From CAWGHZ01 sp963822575 (GTDB lineage: Bacteria > Pseudomonadota > Alphaproteobacteria > MPNO01 > DASWLB01): DNA of 64,000 nt. Below are positions 34,567 to 43,749 of this stretch, piece by piece. Location of the stretch: positions 427,395-491,394 of the forward strand of contig CAWGHZ010000003.1 of NCBI GenBank assembly GCA_963822575.1, given 5' to 3'. Within the stretch, counting starts at the first letter, position 1, and each line of letters starts with the position of its first letter. The notes under the pieces are model-generated. The model was not told the origin of the DNA. It did no database searches and saw only the letters and a list, made by a program, of their open reading frames with translations. Position numbers and translations under genes: made by a program.

Positions 34567-35760
34567 ATGATCGATTCCGCAGTCGAGGACCGGCTGGAGC
34601 GGATCGGCGACTACCCGTTCGACCGGCTGCGGGCGCTCCTGGGCCCGGTCACGCCGCGGGTGAACGACCCGATCTTCTTGTCGATCGGCGAGCCGCAGCA
34701 CCCCCCGCCGCCCATGATCCAGACCGCCATCGCCGAGAATTTCGCCCTGTGGGGCCGCTACCCGCCGATGGCCGGGACGCCGGAGTTCCGTCGCGCCGTG
34801 GCCGACTGGCTCAGCCGGCGCTTCGCCCTGCCCGACGGGATGGTCGACGCGGACGCGCAGATCATCCCCGTCTCGGGGACGCGCGAGGCGCTGTTCATGG
34901 CGGCGCTCGCCGTCCTGACCGAGGCGAAGAAGCCCGCGCCGCGCGTCCTCATGCCGAACCCGTTCTACCAGGTCTATCTCGGTGCGGCGGTGATCGGCGG
35001 CGCCGAGCCCGTTCTGGTGCCGGCGACGCGCGAGACCGGCTTCCTGCCCGACTTCGTTGGGCTCGACGCCGCTACGCTCGACGCTACCGCGATGGCCTAC
35101 TACTGCTCGCCGGCCAACCCGCAGGGCGCCATCGCGCCCTTGGAGACGCTGGTCGAACTGGTGCGGCTCGCCCGCCGGCACGATTTCGTCATCCTGTTCG
35201 ACGAGTGCTACTCCGAGATCTACCAGCGCGACGCGCCGCCCGGCGGCATGCAGGCCATTGCCGCGCTGGGCGGCGGGATGGACAACGTGCTGGTGTTCAA
35301 CTCGCTCTCCAAGCGGTCGAGTGCGCCCGGCCTGCGCTCCGGCTTCGTCGCCGGCGAGCCGCGGCTGATCAAGCGCTTCACCCGGCTGCGCGACTATGGC
35401 GGCGCACCGCCGCCTTTGCCGCTGCTCGCCGCCGCCACTTCACTATGGGGCGACGAAGCGCATGTCGCCGAGAGCCGGGCGCTCTACCGCCGGAAGTTCG
35501 AGATGGCCGAGCGCGCGCTCGGCGGGCGCTGCGGTTTCTACATCCCCGAGGGGGGGTTCTACCTGTGGCTCGACGTCGGCGACGGCGAGGACGCAGCGAA
35601 GCGGTTGTGGGAAGCGGGCGTGCGCGTCATGCCGGGCGCCTACCTCGCCCAGCGCGATCCCTCCGGCCGCAACCCCGGCGCCGGCTATATCCGCTGCGCG
35701 CTGGTGCACGACCTGGATACCACCGAGCGGGCGCTGGCCCGCATGAGCGCCGTTCTTTAG
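34567..35760 (+). CDS. Class I/II PLP aminotransferase (DapC-like)
   Basis: 397-residue fold-type I aminotransferase, close in layout to succinyldiaminopimelate aminotransferases of lysine/diaminopimelate synthesis. It has SIGEPQHPPPP at the N-terminus, GTREALF for PLP phosphate binding, CSPANPQGA, LFDECYSEIY with the PLP aspartate and tyrosine, and NSLSKRSSAPGLRSG with the catalytic lysine. The ATG at 34567 is preferred because upstream in-frame sequence is non-conserved. It lies 10 nt before ftsK. Confidence 0.85.
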   Translation: MIDSAVEDRLERIGDYPFDRLRALLGPVTPRVNDPIFLSIGEPQHPPPPMIQTAIAENFALWGRYPPMAGTPEFRRAVADWLSRRFALPDGMVDADAQIIPVSGTREALFMAALAVLTEAKKPAPRVLMPNPFYQVYLGAAVIGGAEPVLVPATRETGFLPDFVGLDAATLDATAMAYYCSPANPQGAIAPLETLVELVRLARRHDFVILFDECYSEIYQRDAPPGGMQAIAALGGGMDNVLVFNSLSKRSSAPGLRSGFVAGEPRLIKRFTRLRDYGGAPPPLPLLAAATSLWGDEAHVAESRALYRRKFEMAERALGGRCGFYIPEGGFYLWLDVGDGEDAAKRLWEAGVRVMPGAYLAQRDPSGRNPGAGYIRCALVHDLDTTERALARMSAVL

Positions 35761-35770
35761 GAGACCCGCG

Positions 35771-38218
35771 ATGGCCAGCCCTTCGCGCAACGCCACATCG
35801 AGCTTCATGCCGCCGGGCTTCCGCTCGTTCGTCCGCCGCCGGGCCGTCGAGGCGGGGGCGCTGGCGATCCTGCTGGCGGCGGGCGCGCTGGCCGTTGCGC
35901 TGCTGGGCTACGCGCCGGGCGATCCGTCGCTCGACACGGCGATCGCCGGGGCGCCGCAGAATCCGCTGGGCCAGCCGGGCGCCATTGCGGCCGACCTGCT
36001 GCTGCAATCGATCGGGGTGGCCGCCTGGCTGGTGCCGGCGACCCTGGCCGCCTGGGCATGGCGGATCGGTTCGCACCGTGGACTTACCCTGCCCGCCCTC
36101 CACGTGGCGGCGCTGCCCATCGCCCTGCTGCTGGCGGTGATCGCACTCGCGCCCTTGCCGGTGCCGGCCGACTGGCCGCTGCGCTCGGGCCTCGGCGGTG
36201 TGACCGGAATGGTGCTCGCCGACGCGGTACAGCATGCGGCGCGGGGTCTGGTCCCGGCGGCAGCCGTGTCGCTCGGCACCGCCATCCTCGCCGCCATCGC
36301 CTTTGTCGCCGCGCTGGGCTTCGGCCGGGTCGAGTGGCGCGCCCTGGCGCACGCAGCCTGGTGGTGCGGCCGGCTCACCGCCGCGACGGGCTGGCGCGGC
36401 GGACGCGCCGGCTGGCGGCTCGGCGCGTCCGGGATGTGCGCGCTCAGGAGCGCGGGGCGGCTCCGGATCGAGCCGCGATTCGGCCCCGCCGAGGAGGCTG
36501 CCGAGCCCGAAGCGGAGGCCCCTGCGCCGCGCGATGCGCGCGGACGGCGCGAGCCGCGCCTCGACATGCCCGGCAAGGCGACGCCCGATACGCCGGCCGC
36601 CGAGACGGGGCGCGTCGCGCCCAAGCGCGCCGGCCCGCCACCGGGCAAGCGCGCCCAGGCGGAGCGCCAAGCCAAGCTCGACCTCGAGGGCGGCTACGTG
36701 CTGCCGCCGCTCGACCTTCTCGACCCGCCGCCGCCCAGCCGCAAGGACGGGCCGAGCGAGGAGGCGCTGGAGGCGAATGCGCGCCAGCTCGAGACCGTGC
36801 TGGAGGATTTCGGCGTGCGCGGCGAGATCGTGCAGGTGCGCCCCGGCCCGGTCGTTACGCTCTATGAGCTGGAGCCCGCGCCCGGCATCAAGACCAGCCG
36901 CGTGATCGGCCTTGCCGACGACATCGCGCGGTCGATGAGCGCGCTTGCCGTACGCTCGGCCGTCGTGCCCGGCCAGAACGTAATCGGCATCGAGCTGCCC
37001 AACCGCACGCGCGAGCTCGTCTCGCTGCGCGAGCTTCTGGGCTCGGCCGCGTTCGAGCGCAACGCGGCGCAACTCCCCCTCGTCCTCGGCAAGGACATCG
37101 GCGGCGCGCCGGTGATCGTCGATCTCGCCCGCATGCCGCACCTTTTGGTCGCGGGCACCACCGGCTCCGGCAAGTCGGTCGCGATCAACGCGATGATCTG
37201 CTCGCTCCTGTTCCGGCTCACCCCGGAGCAGTGCAAGTTCATCATGATCGACCCCAAGATGCTCGAGCTGAAGGTCTATGACGGCGTGCCGCATCTGCTC
37301 GCCCCCGTCGTCACCGAGCCGACCAAGGCGGTGACGGCGCTGCGCTGGGCGGTGCGCGAGATGGAGACGCGCTACCGCAACATGTCGATCCTGGGCGTGC
37401 GCAACATCGCCGGCTACAACGCGCGCATCGCCGAGGCCATCAAGAAGGGCGAGACGCTCACCCGCACCGTGCAGACCGGGTTCGATTCCGAAACCGGCAC
37501 GCCGAAATACGAGGACCAGCCGCTCGACATGAAGCCGCTGCCTTTCGTCGTCGTGATCGTCGACGAGATGGCGGACCTGATGCTGGTCGCGGGCAAGGAG
37601 GTCGAGGCCTCCGTCCAGCGCCTCGCCCAGATGGCGCGCGCCGCCGGCATCCACCTGATCATGGCGACGCAACGCCCGTCGGTCGACGTGATCACCGGCA
37701 CGATCAAGGCGAACTTCCCGTCGCGCATCTCGTTCCAGGTCACCTCCAAGATCGACTCGCGCACCATCCTGGGCGAGTCCGGGGCGGAGCAGCTCCTCGG
37801 CCAGGGCGACATGCTTTACATGGCGGGCGGCGGGCGGATCACCCGGGTGCACGGCCCGTTCGTCACGGACGACGAGGTGGAGCGCGTCGTCGCCATGCTG
37901 CGCGACCAGGGCGAGCCGGTCTATGACGACGCAATCACCGACGGCGACAACGAGTCGATGTACCTGCCGCCGAGCGTGGTCGGCGGCGGGACGGGCGAGG
38001 AGGGCGGGCCGGACAACGCGCTCTACGACCAGGCGGTCGCACTGGTCTGCCGCGAGCGCAAGGCCTCGACCAGCTTCGTCCAGCGCCATCTGCAGATCGG
38101 CTACAACCGCGCCGCGCGGCTCATCGAGCGGATGGAGGCCGAGGGCGTGATCTCCGGTCCCAACCATGTCGGCAAGCGCGAGGTGCTGGCCCGCGACATC
38201 GACGACAGGGAACGGTAG
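35771..38218 (+). CDS. ftsK: DNA translocase FtsK
   Basis: 815-residue division-linked DNA pump that clears chromosome dimers at the septum. Four membrane helices lie in the first ~190 residues. A Pro/Ala/Arg linker (about 215-320) leads to the motor: AGTTGSGKSVAINAMI (Walker A), FVVVIVDEMADLMLV (Walker B) and MATQRPSVDVITGTIKANFPSRISFQV. A C-terminal winged-helix gamma domain reads KOPS-type sequences (ALVCRERKASTSFVQRHLQIGYNRA). The linker is short compared with E. coli FtsK, as usual in alphaproteobacteria. Confidence 0.96.
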   Translation: MASPSRNATSSFMPPGFRSFVRRRAVEAGALAILLAAGALAVALLGYAPGDPSLDTAIAGAPQNPLGQPGAIAADLLLQSIGVAAWLVPATLAAWAWRIGSHRGLTLPALHVAALPIALLLAVIALAPLPVPADWPLRSGLGGVTGMVLADAVQHAARGLVPAAAVSLGTAILAAIAFVAALGFGRVEWRALAHAAWWCGRLTAATGWRGGRAGWRLGASGMCALRSAGRLRIEPRFGPAEEAAEPEAEAPAPRDARGRREPRLDMPGKATPDTPAAETGRVAPKRAGPPPGKRAQAERQAKLDLEGGYVLPPLDLLDPPPPSRKDGPSEEALEANARQLETVLEDFGVRGEIVQVRPGPVVTLYELEPAPGIKTSRVIGLADDIARSMSALAVRSAVVPGQNVIGIELPNRTRELVSLRELLGSAAFERNAAQLPLVLGKDIGGAPVIVDLARMPHLLVAGTTGSGKSVAINAMICSLLFRLTPEQCKFIMIDPKMLELKVYDGVPHLLAPVVTEPTKAVTALRWAVREMETRYRNMSILGVRNIAGYNARIAEAIKKGETLTRTVQTGFDSETGTPKYEDQPLDMKPLPFVVVIVDEMADLMLVAGKEVEASVQRLAQMARAAGIHLIMATQRPSVDVITGTIKANFPSRISFQVTSKIDSRTILGESGAEQLLGQGDMLYMAGGGRITRVHGPFVTDDEVERVVAMLRDQGEPVYDDAITDGDNESMYLPPSVVGGGTGEEGGPDNALYDQAVALVCRERKASTSFVQRHLQIGYNRAARLIERMEAEGVISGPNHVGKREVLARDIDDRER

Positions 38219-38224
38219 GGCCGC

Positions 38225-38503
38225 CTAATAAACCGGCCCGTCGCCTTTGGCGGGGTTGAGGTCGAACACCATCGACGGGCCTGCGCCGCCGCAGCACGGG
38301 CACACGATCGACGCCAGGATCTTCTGCTTCTCCTCCTCCGACAGGTCGGATTCGGCAAGCAGGTCGGATACCTGGCGGACGATCTGGTCGTGCATCGCGG
38401 CCGCGCCCGACATGCCGGAATAGTCGGACATGTCGAACACGCCGGTCGTCGGGTCGCTCTCCGGCGCGGACGCCTCGTCCTTCTTGCGGTCGTCGTCGGT
38501 CAT
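38225..38503 (-). CDS. Small acidic protein with CPCCGG zinc-type motif
   Basis: 92 residues. An acidic, disordered N-terminus precedes a helix (MHDQIVRQVSDLLAESDLSEEEKQKILASI), and a single CPCCGGAG cluster sits near residue 70. The cysteines could bind a metal or act in redox. No family is recognised. It is convergent with ftsK (6-nt gap) and directly follows the GST gene. Confidence 0.6.
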   Translation of the reverse strand: MTDDDRKKDEASAPESDPTTGVFDMSDYSGMSGAAAMHDQIVRQVSDLLAESDLSEEEKQKILASIVCPCCGGAGPSMVFDLNPAKGDGPVY

Positions 38504-38527
38504 GACTTCAATATGGGCGGGCGGCGG

Positions 38528-39202
38528 CTAGAAGTCGAGGTCGGCATAATGCCGGGGCGGCGGCGCGCCCGGCATGTAATCGGCCAGCAGCGGGCGGAAG
38601 GACGGCCGCGATTTGATGCGCGCATACCACTCGCGCGCCGCCGGGAAATCGTCCCACGGCACGTCGCCCACGTAATCGACCGCCGAAAGGTGCGCCCCGG
38701 CCGCGACGTCGGCGAGCGAGAATGCCTCTCCCGCCAGCCAGTTGTGCCGCTCGGCGAGCCAACCGACATAGTCGAGATGGGTGCGGATGTTGGCGTGGCC
38801 GGCGCGGATCGCCACCGTGTCCGGCTCGCCGAGGCGCAAGAGCCGCTTGAGCAGCTTCTCCCCCACCAGGTTGGCCGTCACCTCGCGGTTGAACTTGCCG
38901 TCGAACCAGTCGACCAGGCGGCGGATTTCGGCCCGCTCGGCGGCGTCGCCGGGCAGGAGGGATGGCCGCGCATCGCGATAGGCCTCCTCAAGGTACTCGA
39001 CGATCGGGCCCGCGCCGCAGACGACGGCGCCGTCGGACTCGACCAGCACCGGGACCTCGCCCGCCGGGTTGAGCGCGAGGAACGCCGCACGCCGGTCGGC
39101 GACGTTCTCGGCCTTGAGTTCGAATTCGAGCCCCTTCTCGGCGAGCGCGAGGCGTACCTTGCGGCAGAACGGCGACAGGTTGAGGTGATAGAGGAGGCGC
39201 AT
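38528..39202 (-). CDS. Glutathione S-transferase family protein
   Basis: 224-residue cytosolic GST. The thioredoxin-like N-terminal domain has LYHLNLSPFCRKVRLALAEKG (candidate catalytic Ser/Cys), NPAGEVPVL with the cis-proline and CGAGPIVEYLEE. The helical C-terminal domain contains LAGEAFSLADVAAGAHLSAVDYVG. It conjugates or reduces electrophiles with glutathione; substrate unknown. It is intact, unlike the GST at 13.8-14.6 kb. Confidence 0.9.
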   Translation of the reverse strand: MRLLYHLNLSPFCRKVRLALAEKGLEFELKAENVADRRAAFLALNPAGEVPVLVESDGAVVCGAGPIVEYLEEAYRDARPSLLPGDAAERAEIRRLVDWFDGKFNREVTANLVGEKLLKRLLRLGEPDTVAIRAGHANIRTHLDYVGWLAERHNWLAGEAFSLADVAAGAHLSAVDYVGDVPWDDFPAAREWYARIKSRPSFRPLLADYMPGAPPPRHYADLDF

Positions 39203-39315
39203 CGGGCGCCACTCTAGCCCAACGCCCGGATTGCCGGTACTGGCGCGCGGGGCGCGGCGCGGCGAGGGGTGGGGATTCCGGTCCTCATGCGCTATAAGCG
39301 GTCGAGGGGGTCGCC

Positions 39316-40119
39316 GTGGCGCTTTATCAACTCGCCGTGCTGGCGGTGGTGCAAGGGCTGACGGAGTTCCTGCCGATCAGCTCGTCCGGCCACCTGATCC
39401 TGGTGCCGATCCTGACCGGCTGGCCCGACCAGGGCATCGCCATCGATGTGGCGACGCATGTCGGCACGCTCGCCGCCGTGATGATCTATTTCTGGCGCGA
39501 CGTGGCGCGCATGGTGCAGGGGGTGGTGCGCTTCGCGGGTGGCCGGCGCGACCCGGGCGCGAAGCTCGCCGGCTATCTCATCGTCGGCACCCTGCCCGCC
39601 CTCGTCGTCGGGCTCGCCATCGAGAAGACCGTCGGCTCGGCGTTCCGCCACATGGAGGTGGTGGCGTGGACCATGTTCGTCTTCGGGATCGTGCTCTATG
39701 TCGCCGACCGTTGGGGGCTGACCATCCGGCGCATGGAGCATCTGACCGTGGGCCAGGTGCTCGCCATCGGCCTCGCCCAGTGCCTCGCCTTCGTGCCCGG
39801 CACCAGCCGGTCGGGGGTCACGATGGTGGCGGCGCGGCTGATGGGCTACGAGCGGGTAGACGCGGCACGCTTCTCGTTCCTGCTGTCCATCCCGGCCATC
39901 GCGGCGGCCGGGCTGTGGGAGGGGCTCAAAATCTACCAGGCGGGGGGTCCCGGCCTGCTCCACGACGCGGCGGTGGTCGCGCTGATGTCGGCTGCCGTCG
40001 GCATCGTCGCCATCGCCGGGCTGATCTGGTGGCTGCGCCACGCCACTTTCCTGCCCTTCGTGGTCTACCGCCTCGCCTTCGGCGGCGCCATGCTCGTGTG
40101 GCTCTATTTCGTGCGCTAG
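39316..40119 (+). CDS. uppP: Undecaprenyl-diphosphate phosphatase
   Basis: 267-residue BacA/UppP enzyme that recycles the C55 lipid carrier for peptidoglycan. It has LAVVQGLTEFLPISSSGHL (the glutamate-rich and PISSSGH catalytic motifs), LAQCLAFVPGTSRSGVTMV (second PGxSRSG motif) and multiple helices. The start could be the GTG at 39316. The last 4 nt overlap the stop of the convergent M32 peptidase gene (CTAG shared). Confidence 0.94.
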   Translation: MALYQLAVLAVVQGLTEFLPISSSGHLILVPILTGWPDQGIAIDVATHVGTLAAVMIYFWRDVARMVQGVVRFAGGRRDPGAKLAGYLIVGTLPALVVGLAIEKTVGSAFRHMEVVAWTMFVFGIVLYVADRWGLTIRRMEHLTVGQVLAIGLAQCLAFVPGTSRSGVTMVAARLMGYERVDAARFSFLLSIPAIAAAGLWEGLKIYQAGGPGLLHDAAVVALMSAAVGIVAIAGLIWWLRHATFLPFVVYRLAFGGAMLVWLYFVR

Positions 40120-41624
40120 TCCAGATACCGCGCCTTGAGGTGCGCCTTGAAGTCGGCGGGATCGAGCGGCTTGCCGGTGGCCTCGACCAGGATCTCGTCG
40201 GTGAACTTGAGCGAGCCCTTGGCGTGGACGTTGGCGCGCAGCCATCCGACCAGTGGCGCGAACTCGCCCTTCGCCAACGCCTCGGGAATACCCGGCTGCG
40301 CCCGGCGTGCCGCCGCGAAAAGCTGGGCGGCGCCTACCGCACCCATCGTGTAGGTCGGGAAGTAGCCGACCGAGCCGGAATACCAGTGGATGTCCTGCAG
40401 GCACCCCAGCCGGTCGTCGGGCGGCACGATGCCCACCAGCTCGCGCATGCCCTCGTTCCACGCGCCGGGCAGGTCGGCGACGGCAAGCTCGCCCGACAAG
40501 AGCGCGCGCTCCAGCCGGGTGCGCAGGATGACGTGCAGCGGATAGGTCACCTCGTCGGCGTCGACACGGATGAGCGAGCGCGCGACGCGGGTGTAGAGCC
40601 GGCGGAGATTGTCCGGGTGCCACGCCTCGGGCGCGCCGCCGAACGCGTCCGCCATCAGGGGCCCGGCGAAGGCGAGGAACGCGGCGCCGCGGCAGGCCTG
40701 CATCTCGATCAGCAGCGACTGCGACTCGTGGATCGCCATGCCGCGCGCGCCGCCGACCGGCTGGTGGCGCCAGTCGGCCGGCCGTCCCATCTCGTAGAGC
40801 GCGTGGCCGGTCTCGTGCAGCACCGCCATCAGCCCGTCGAAGAACCCGTTCTCGTCCCACCGCGTGGTGACGCGCACGTCCTCGGGCACGCCGGAGCAGA
40901 ACGGATGCAGCGTCTCGTCCAGCCGTCCATGGTGGAAGTCGAAGCCGAGGACGCGCATGAAATGCTCGGCGAGGCTGCGCTGCGCCGCGACCGGGAACGG
41001 GCCGGCCGGCACGACCGGCGCGGGCTCGGCCGCCTGGCGGGCGAGCGCGGCCTCGAGCATGTCGGGAAGGGTCGCGGCGAGGTCGGCGAACAGCGCGTCG
41101 ATCCGGACGGTGCGCGCGCCCGGCTCATAGAGGTCCATCAGCGCCTCGTAGGACGTGAGGCCGGTGGCGGCGGCGCGCGCCTGGGCGCTTTCGCGGATGA
41201 GGGCGAGAAGCCGCTCGAACGGCTCGCGGACCAGCGCGAAATCTGCCGCCGGACGCGCGGCGCGCCAGGCCATCTGGCAGGCCGACGACGCCCGCGTCAG
41301 CGCCTCGACCAAGTCGCCGTCGAGCGCGCTGGCGTGGCGCCAGCGGTGGCGCATCTCGCGCAGATTGGCGCGCCGCCATTCGTCGAGCGCATGCGCTTCG
41401 GTCTCCGCCGCGTCCAGGAGGTCGGCGACGCGCGGGTCGGTCAGCATCTCGTGCGAGGTCACGCGCAGCGCCGCCATCTGGCCGGCGCGCGCCTCGGCCC
41501 CGCCCGCCGGCATGTAGACCTGCATGTCCCAGCCCAGGAGGCGCTGTGCGTCGCCGATGGCGGACATCCGCCGGAAGCGCTCTTCCAGCGCTTCGTAGGC
41601 GGTCAGGTTCGCGCCGCGCGCCAT
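40116..41624 (-). CDS. Carboxypeptidase Taq-type (M32) metallopeptidase
   Basis: 502-residue M32 carboxypeptidase. The zinc motif HETGH is in MAVLHETGHALYEMG near residue 267, followed by MAIHESQSLLIEMQ with the third ligand. The helical N-terminus (YEALEERFRRMSAIGDAQRLLGWD) is typical. It removes C-terminal residues in the cytoplasm. It starts 4 nt after the SURF1 stop and ends in a 4-nt overlap with uppP. Confidence 0.93.
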   Translation of the reverse strand: MARGANLTAYEALEERFRRMSAIGDAQRLLGWDMQVYMPAGGAEARAGQMAALRVTSHEMLTDPRVADLLDAAETEAHALDEWRRANLREMRHRWRHASALDGDLVEALTRASSACQMAWRAARPAADFALVREPFERLLALIRESAQARAAATGLTSYEALMDLYEPGARTVRIDALFADLAATLPDMLEAALARQAAEPAPVVPAGPFPVAAQRSLAEHFMRVLGFDFHHGRLDETLHPFCSGVPEDVRVTTRWDENGFFDGLMAVLHETGHALYEMGRPADWRHQPVGGARGMAIHESQSLLIEMQACRGAAFLAFAGPLMADAFGGAPEAWHPDNLRRLYTRVARSLIRVDADEVTYPLHVILRTRLERALLSGELAVADLPGAWNEGMRELVGIVPPDDRLGCLQDIHWYSGSVGYFPTYTMGAVGAAQLFAAARRAQPGIPEALAKGEFAPLVGWLRANVHAKGSLKFTDEILVEATGKPLDPADFKAHLKARYLD

Positions 41625-41628
41625 GGCG

Positions 41629-42363
41629 TCACGCCCCGCGCGGGCGGCGGTTGGCGAGGAAGAAGATCACGGCAAGCGCGACCGCCAGCGCGTACCAGGT
41701 GATGGCGTATTGCAGGTGGTTGTTGGGTAGCGGCGCGAGCGTGCCGCCGCCCACGGGATAGCCGCCCGGGTTCGGCGTGGCGTCGGCCTCGACCAGCCAG
41801 GGGCGCACTGGCGCGAGGCCGAGATGCGCCGCCATCTGCCTCACGTCGGGCGTATACCACTGACCCTTCGCCGGCACGTTGTCGGGCGTGAACCAGCCGC
41901 GCGCCGGCGGCTGGGCGCGCAGCACGCCGGTGATCGTGGCGGGGCCCCGCGGCTCGCCCGCCACCCGCGTCGCCTTCGCCTTATGGTCGTCGGGCACCCA
42001 CCCGCGGTCGACCATCGCATGGCTGCCGTCCGCGAGCCTGAGCGGCGTGACGACGCGCCAGCCGCTTTCGCCGTTATGCACGCGCGGGCCATACAGGATC
42101 TCGTCCGCGTTCAGGAAAATGCCGGAAAGCCGGATGCGGCGCAGCGCATAGTCGGCGGGCGCGGCCGGCACGGTGGCGAGCGTGACGGGCGGCGCGGCGA
42201 GGCGGGCCGCACGCTCGGCGATCAGCCCCTCCTTCCAGTGCAGCCGCTCGACCTGCCAGGTGCCGAGCCCGAGCAGGATGATGAAGCCGAGGAAGGCGAG
42301 CGCCGCGGACAGCGGCCGTGGCCGGAAGCCCGCCACGGAGCGCTCAGCCGCCGTCGTATTCAT
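41629..42363 (-). CDS. SURF1-family cytochrome oxidase assembly protein
   Basis: 244-residue SURF1 protein that helps insert haem a into CtaD. It has an N-terminal helix (LAFLGFIILLGLGTWQVERLHWKEG, with the family GTWQVxRxxWK signature), a periplasmic domain with DRGWVPDD, and a C-terminal helix before LANRRPRGA. It is part of the oxidase operon and overlaps the DUF983 gene by 20 nt. Confidence 0.93.
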   Translation of the reverse strand: MNTTAAERSVAGFRPRPLSAALAFLGFIILLGLGTWQVERLHWKEGLIAERAARLAAPPVTLATVPAAPADYALRRIRLSGIFLNADEILYGPRVHNGESGWRVVTPLRLADGSHAMVDRGWVPDDHKAKATRVAGEPRGPATITGVLRAQPPARGWFTPDNVPAKGQWYTPDVRQMAAHLGLAPVRPWLVEADATPNPGGYPVGGGTLAPLPNNHLQYAITWYALAVALAVIFFLANRRPRGA

Positions 42364-42715
42364 GGCGCAGGTTCTTATAGTGGATGGCGACCAGCAGCGC
42401 CTTGGCCGGGCGCAACAGGCCGAGCGCGAGCCCCATGATCACCACAGGCCAGACCACGACATGCACCCACATCGGCGGGCTCGCATAGACCTCGACCAGG
42501 ATCGCGAGCGGCACCACCAGCGCGCCCAGGATGAAGATCAGGAACACCGCCGGCCCGTCGCCCGAATCGTGGACTCTGAGGTCGAGGCCGCACACCTCGC
42601 AGCGCGGCACCACGTCGAGGTAGCCCTTGAACAGGCGGCCGCGCCCGCAGCGCGGGCAACGGCAGGAAAGGCCGGCGGTCAGTGGAGAGACAGGCGGGTA
42701 GTGCGTCTCAGCCAT
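42344..42715 (-). CDS. DUF983 membrane protein with zinc-ribbon-like head
   Basis: 123 residues. The N-terminal CRCPRCGRGRLFKGYLDVVPRCEVCGLDL holds two CxxC pairs and is followed by two helices (AVFLIFILGALVVPLAILVEVY and WPVVIMGLALGLLRPA). This is DUF983, constantly found beside ctaE and surf1 in alphaproteobacteria and presumed to assist oxidase assembly. It overlaps ctaE by 8 nt and SURF1 by 20 nt. Confidence 0.9.
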   Translation of the reverse strand: MAETHYPPVSPLTAGLSCRCPRCGRGRLFKGYLDVVPRCEVCGLDLRVHDSGDGPAVFLIFILGALVVPLAILVEVYASPPMWVHVVVWPVVIMGLALGLLRPAKALLVAIHYKNLRHEYDGG

Positions 42716-43565
42716 GCCCTTGCAGTGCGTACTGGCCGTGGCTGCCCCACCAGTAGATGCAGGTGAACAGGAACAGCCAGACCACGTCGACGAAATGCCA
42801 GTACCACGCCGCCGCCTCGAACCCGAAATGGTGGGTCGGGGTGAAATGCCCGGCCTTGGCGCGGAAGAAGCACACGATCAGGAAGATCGTGCCGACAATC
42901 ACGTGGAAGCCGTGGAACCCGGTCGCCATGAAGAAGGTGGTCGGGTAGATGCCGCCGGCGAACTTGAAGGCGGCGTGAGAGTACTCGTAGGCCTGGACCG
43001 AGGTGAAGGTCAGGCCCAGGAGGATGGTGAGCGCCAGGCCCTGCAGCATGTGCTTGCGGTCGCCCTCGCGCAGGGCATGGTGCGCCCAGGTCACCGTCAC
43101 GCCGGACATCAGCAGGATCAGCGTGTTGAGGAACGGCAGCTCCCACGGATCGAACACGTGGGTGCCGGGCGGCGGCCAGGTGTGGCCGATCGCGGCGGAG
43201 GGGAACAGGCTCGCGTTGAAGAAGGCCCAGAACCAGGCGACGAAGAACATCACCTCCGACGCGATGAACAGGGCCATGCCGTAGCGCAGGCCGATCTGCA
43301 CCACCGGCGTATGGTGGCCCTGGAACGTCGCCTCGCGGATCACGTCGCGCCACCAGAGCGCCATCGTCATCAGGATGCCGAGGAAGCCCACCGCCATCAG
43401 CCACCACTGGTGGTAGTGCATGAACAGCACCGCGCCCGTGGTCAGCAGGAGGGCCGAAATCGAGCCGATGATCGGCCACGGGCTGGGATCGACCAGGTGG
43501 TACGGGTGCTTGTGGCCGGCGTGGCCCGCCTCGTGGCCGGCGGCGGTCGCTTCTGCAGGAGCCAT
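42708..43565 (-). CDS. ctaE: Cytochrome c oxidase subunit III
   Basis: 285-residue aa3-type oxidase subunit III with seven helices. It has the HPYHLVDPSPWPIIGSISAL opening, EVMFFVAWFWAFFNASLFP, TWAHHALREGDR, ATGFHGFHVIVGTIFL and the C-terminal WHFVDVVWLFLFTCIYWWG. It lies 44 nt after the small coxF-like gene. The ctaG/cox11 gene expected between them is absent. Confidence 0.95.
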   Translation of the reverse strand: MAPAEATAAGHEAGHAGHKHPYHLVDPSPWPIIGSISALLLTTGAVLFMHYHQWWLMAVGFLGILMTMALWWRDVIREATFQGHHTPVVQIGLRYGMALFIASEVMFFVAWFWAFFNASLFPSAAIGHTWPPPGTHVFDPWELPFLNTLILLMSGVTVTWAHHALREGDRKHMLQGLALTILLGLTFTSVQAYEYSHAAFKFAGGIYPTTFFMATGFHGFHVIVGTIFLIVCFFRAKAGHFTPTHHFGFEAAAWYWHFVDVVWLFLFTCIYWWGSHGQYALQGHG

Positions 43566-43609
43566 GATCCGTTCCGTCGTTGATTATCGGTTGGCGCGCA
43601 TCGGGCCTC

Positions 43610-43744
43610 TCAGGACCCCGACCCCATGCGCACGAAGGTAAGTACGTAGAACAGCACGACGATCGCGCCCAGCGCCACGGCGAGCGCGAGGTTGCGGCCA
43701 CGCCGCTTCCGGTCCCCCCCGTCGCGATCGGCCACCGAACCCAT
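43610..43744 (-). CDS. CoxF-like small membrane protein of the oxidase operon
   Basis: 44 residues: a basic head (DRDGGDRKRRGRN) and one helix (LALAVALGAIVVLFYVLTFV). Small one-helix proteins of this kind sit between ctaB and ctaG/ctaE in many alphaproteobacterial oxidase operons. The ATG at 43744 lies 5 nt after the ctaB stop. Confidence 0.75.
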   Translation of the reverse strand: MGSVADRDGGDRKRRGRNLALAVALGAIVVLFYVLTFVRMGSGS

Positions 43745-43749
43745 CCTTG

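Noticed and set aside
35627..38167. Long minus-strand open frame opposite ftsK
   Set aside because: Low-complexity Arg/Ala/Asp composition and antisense to a clear FtsK.
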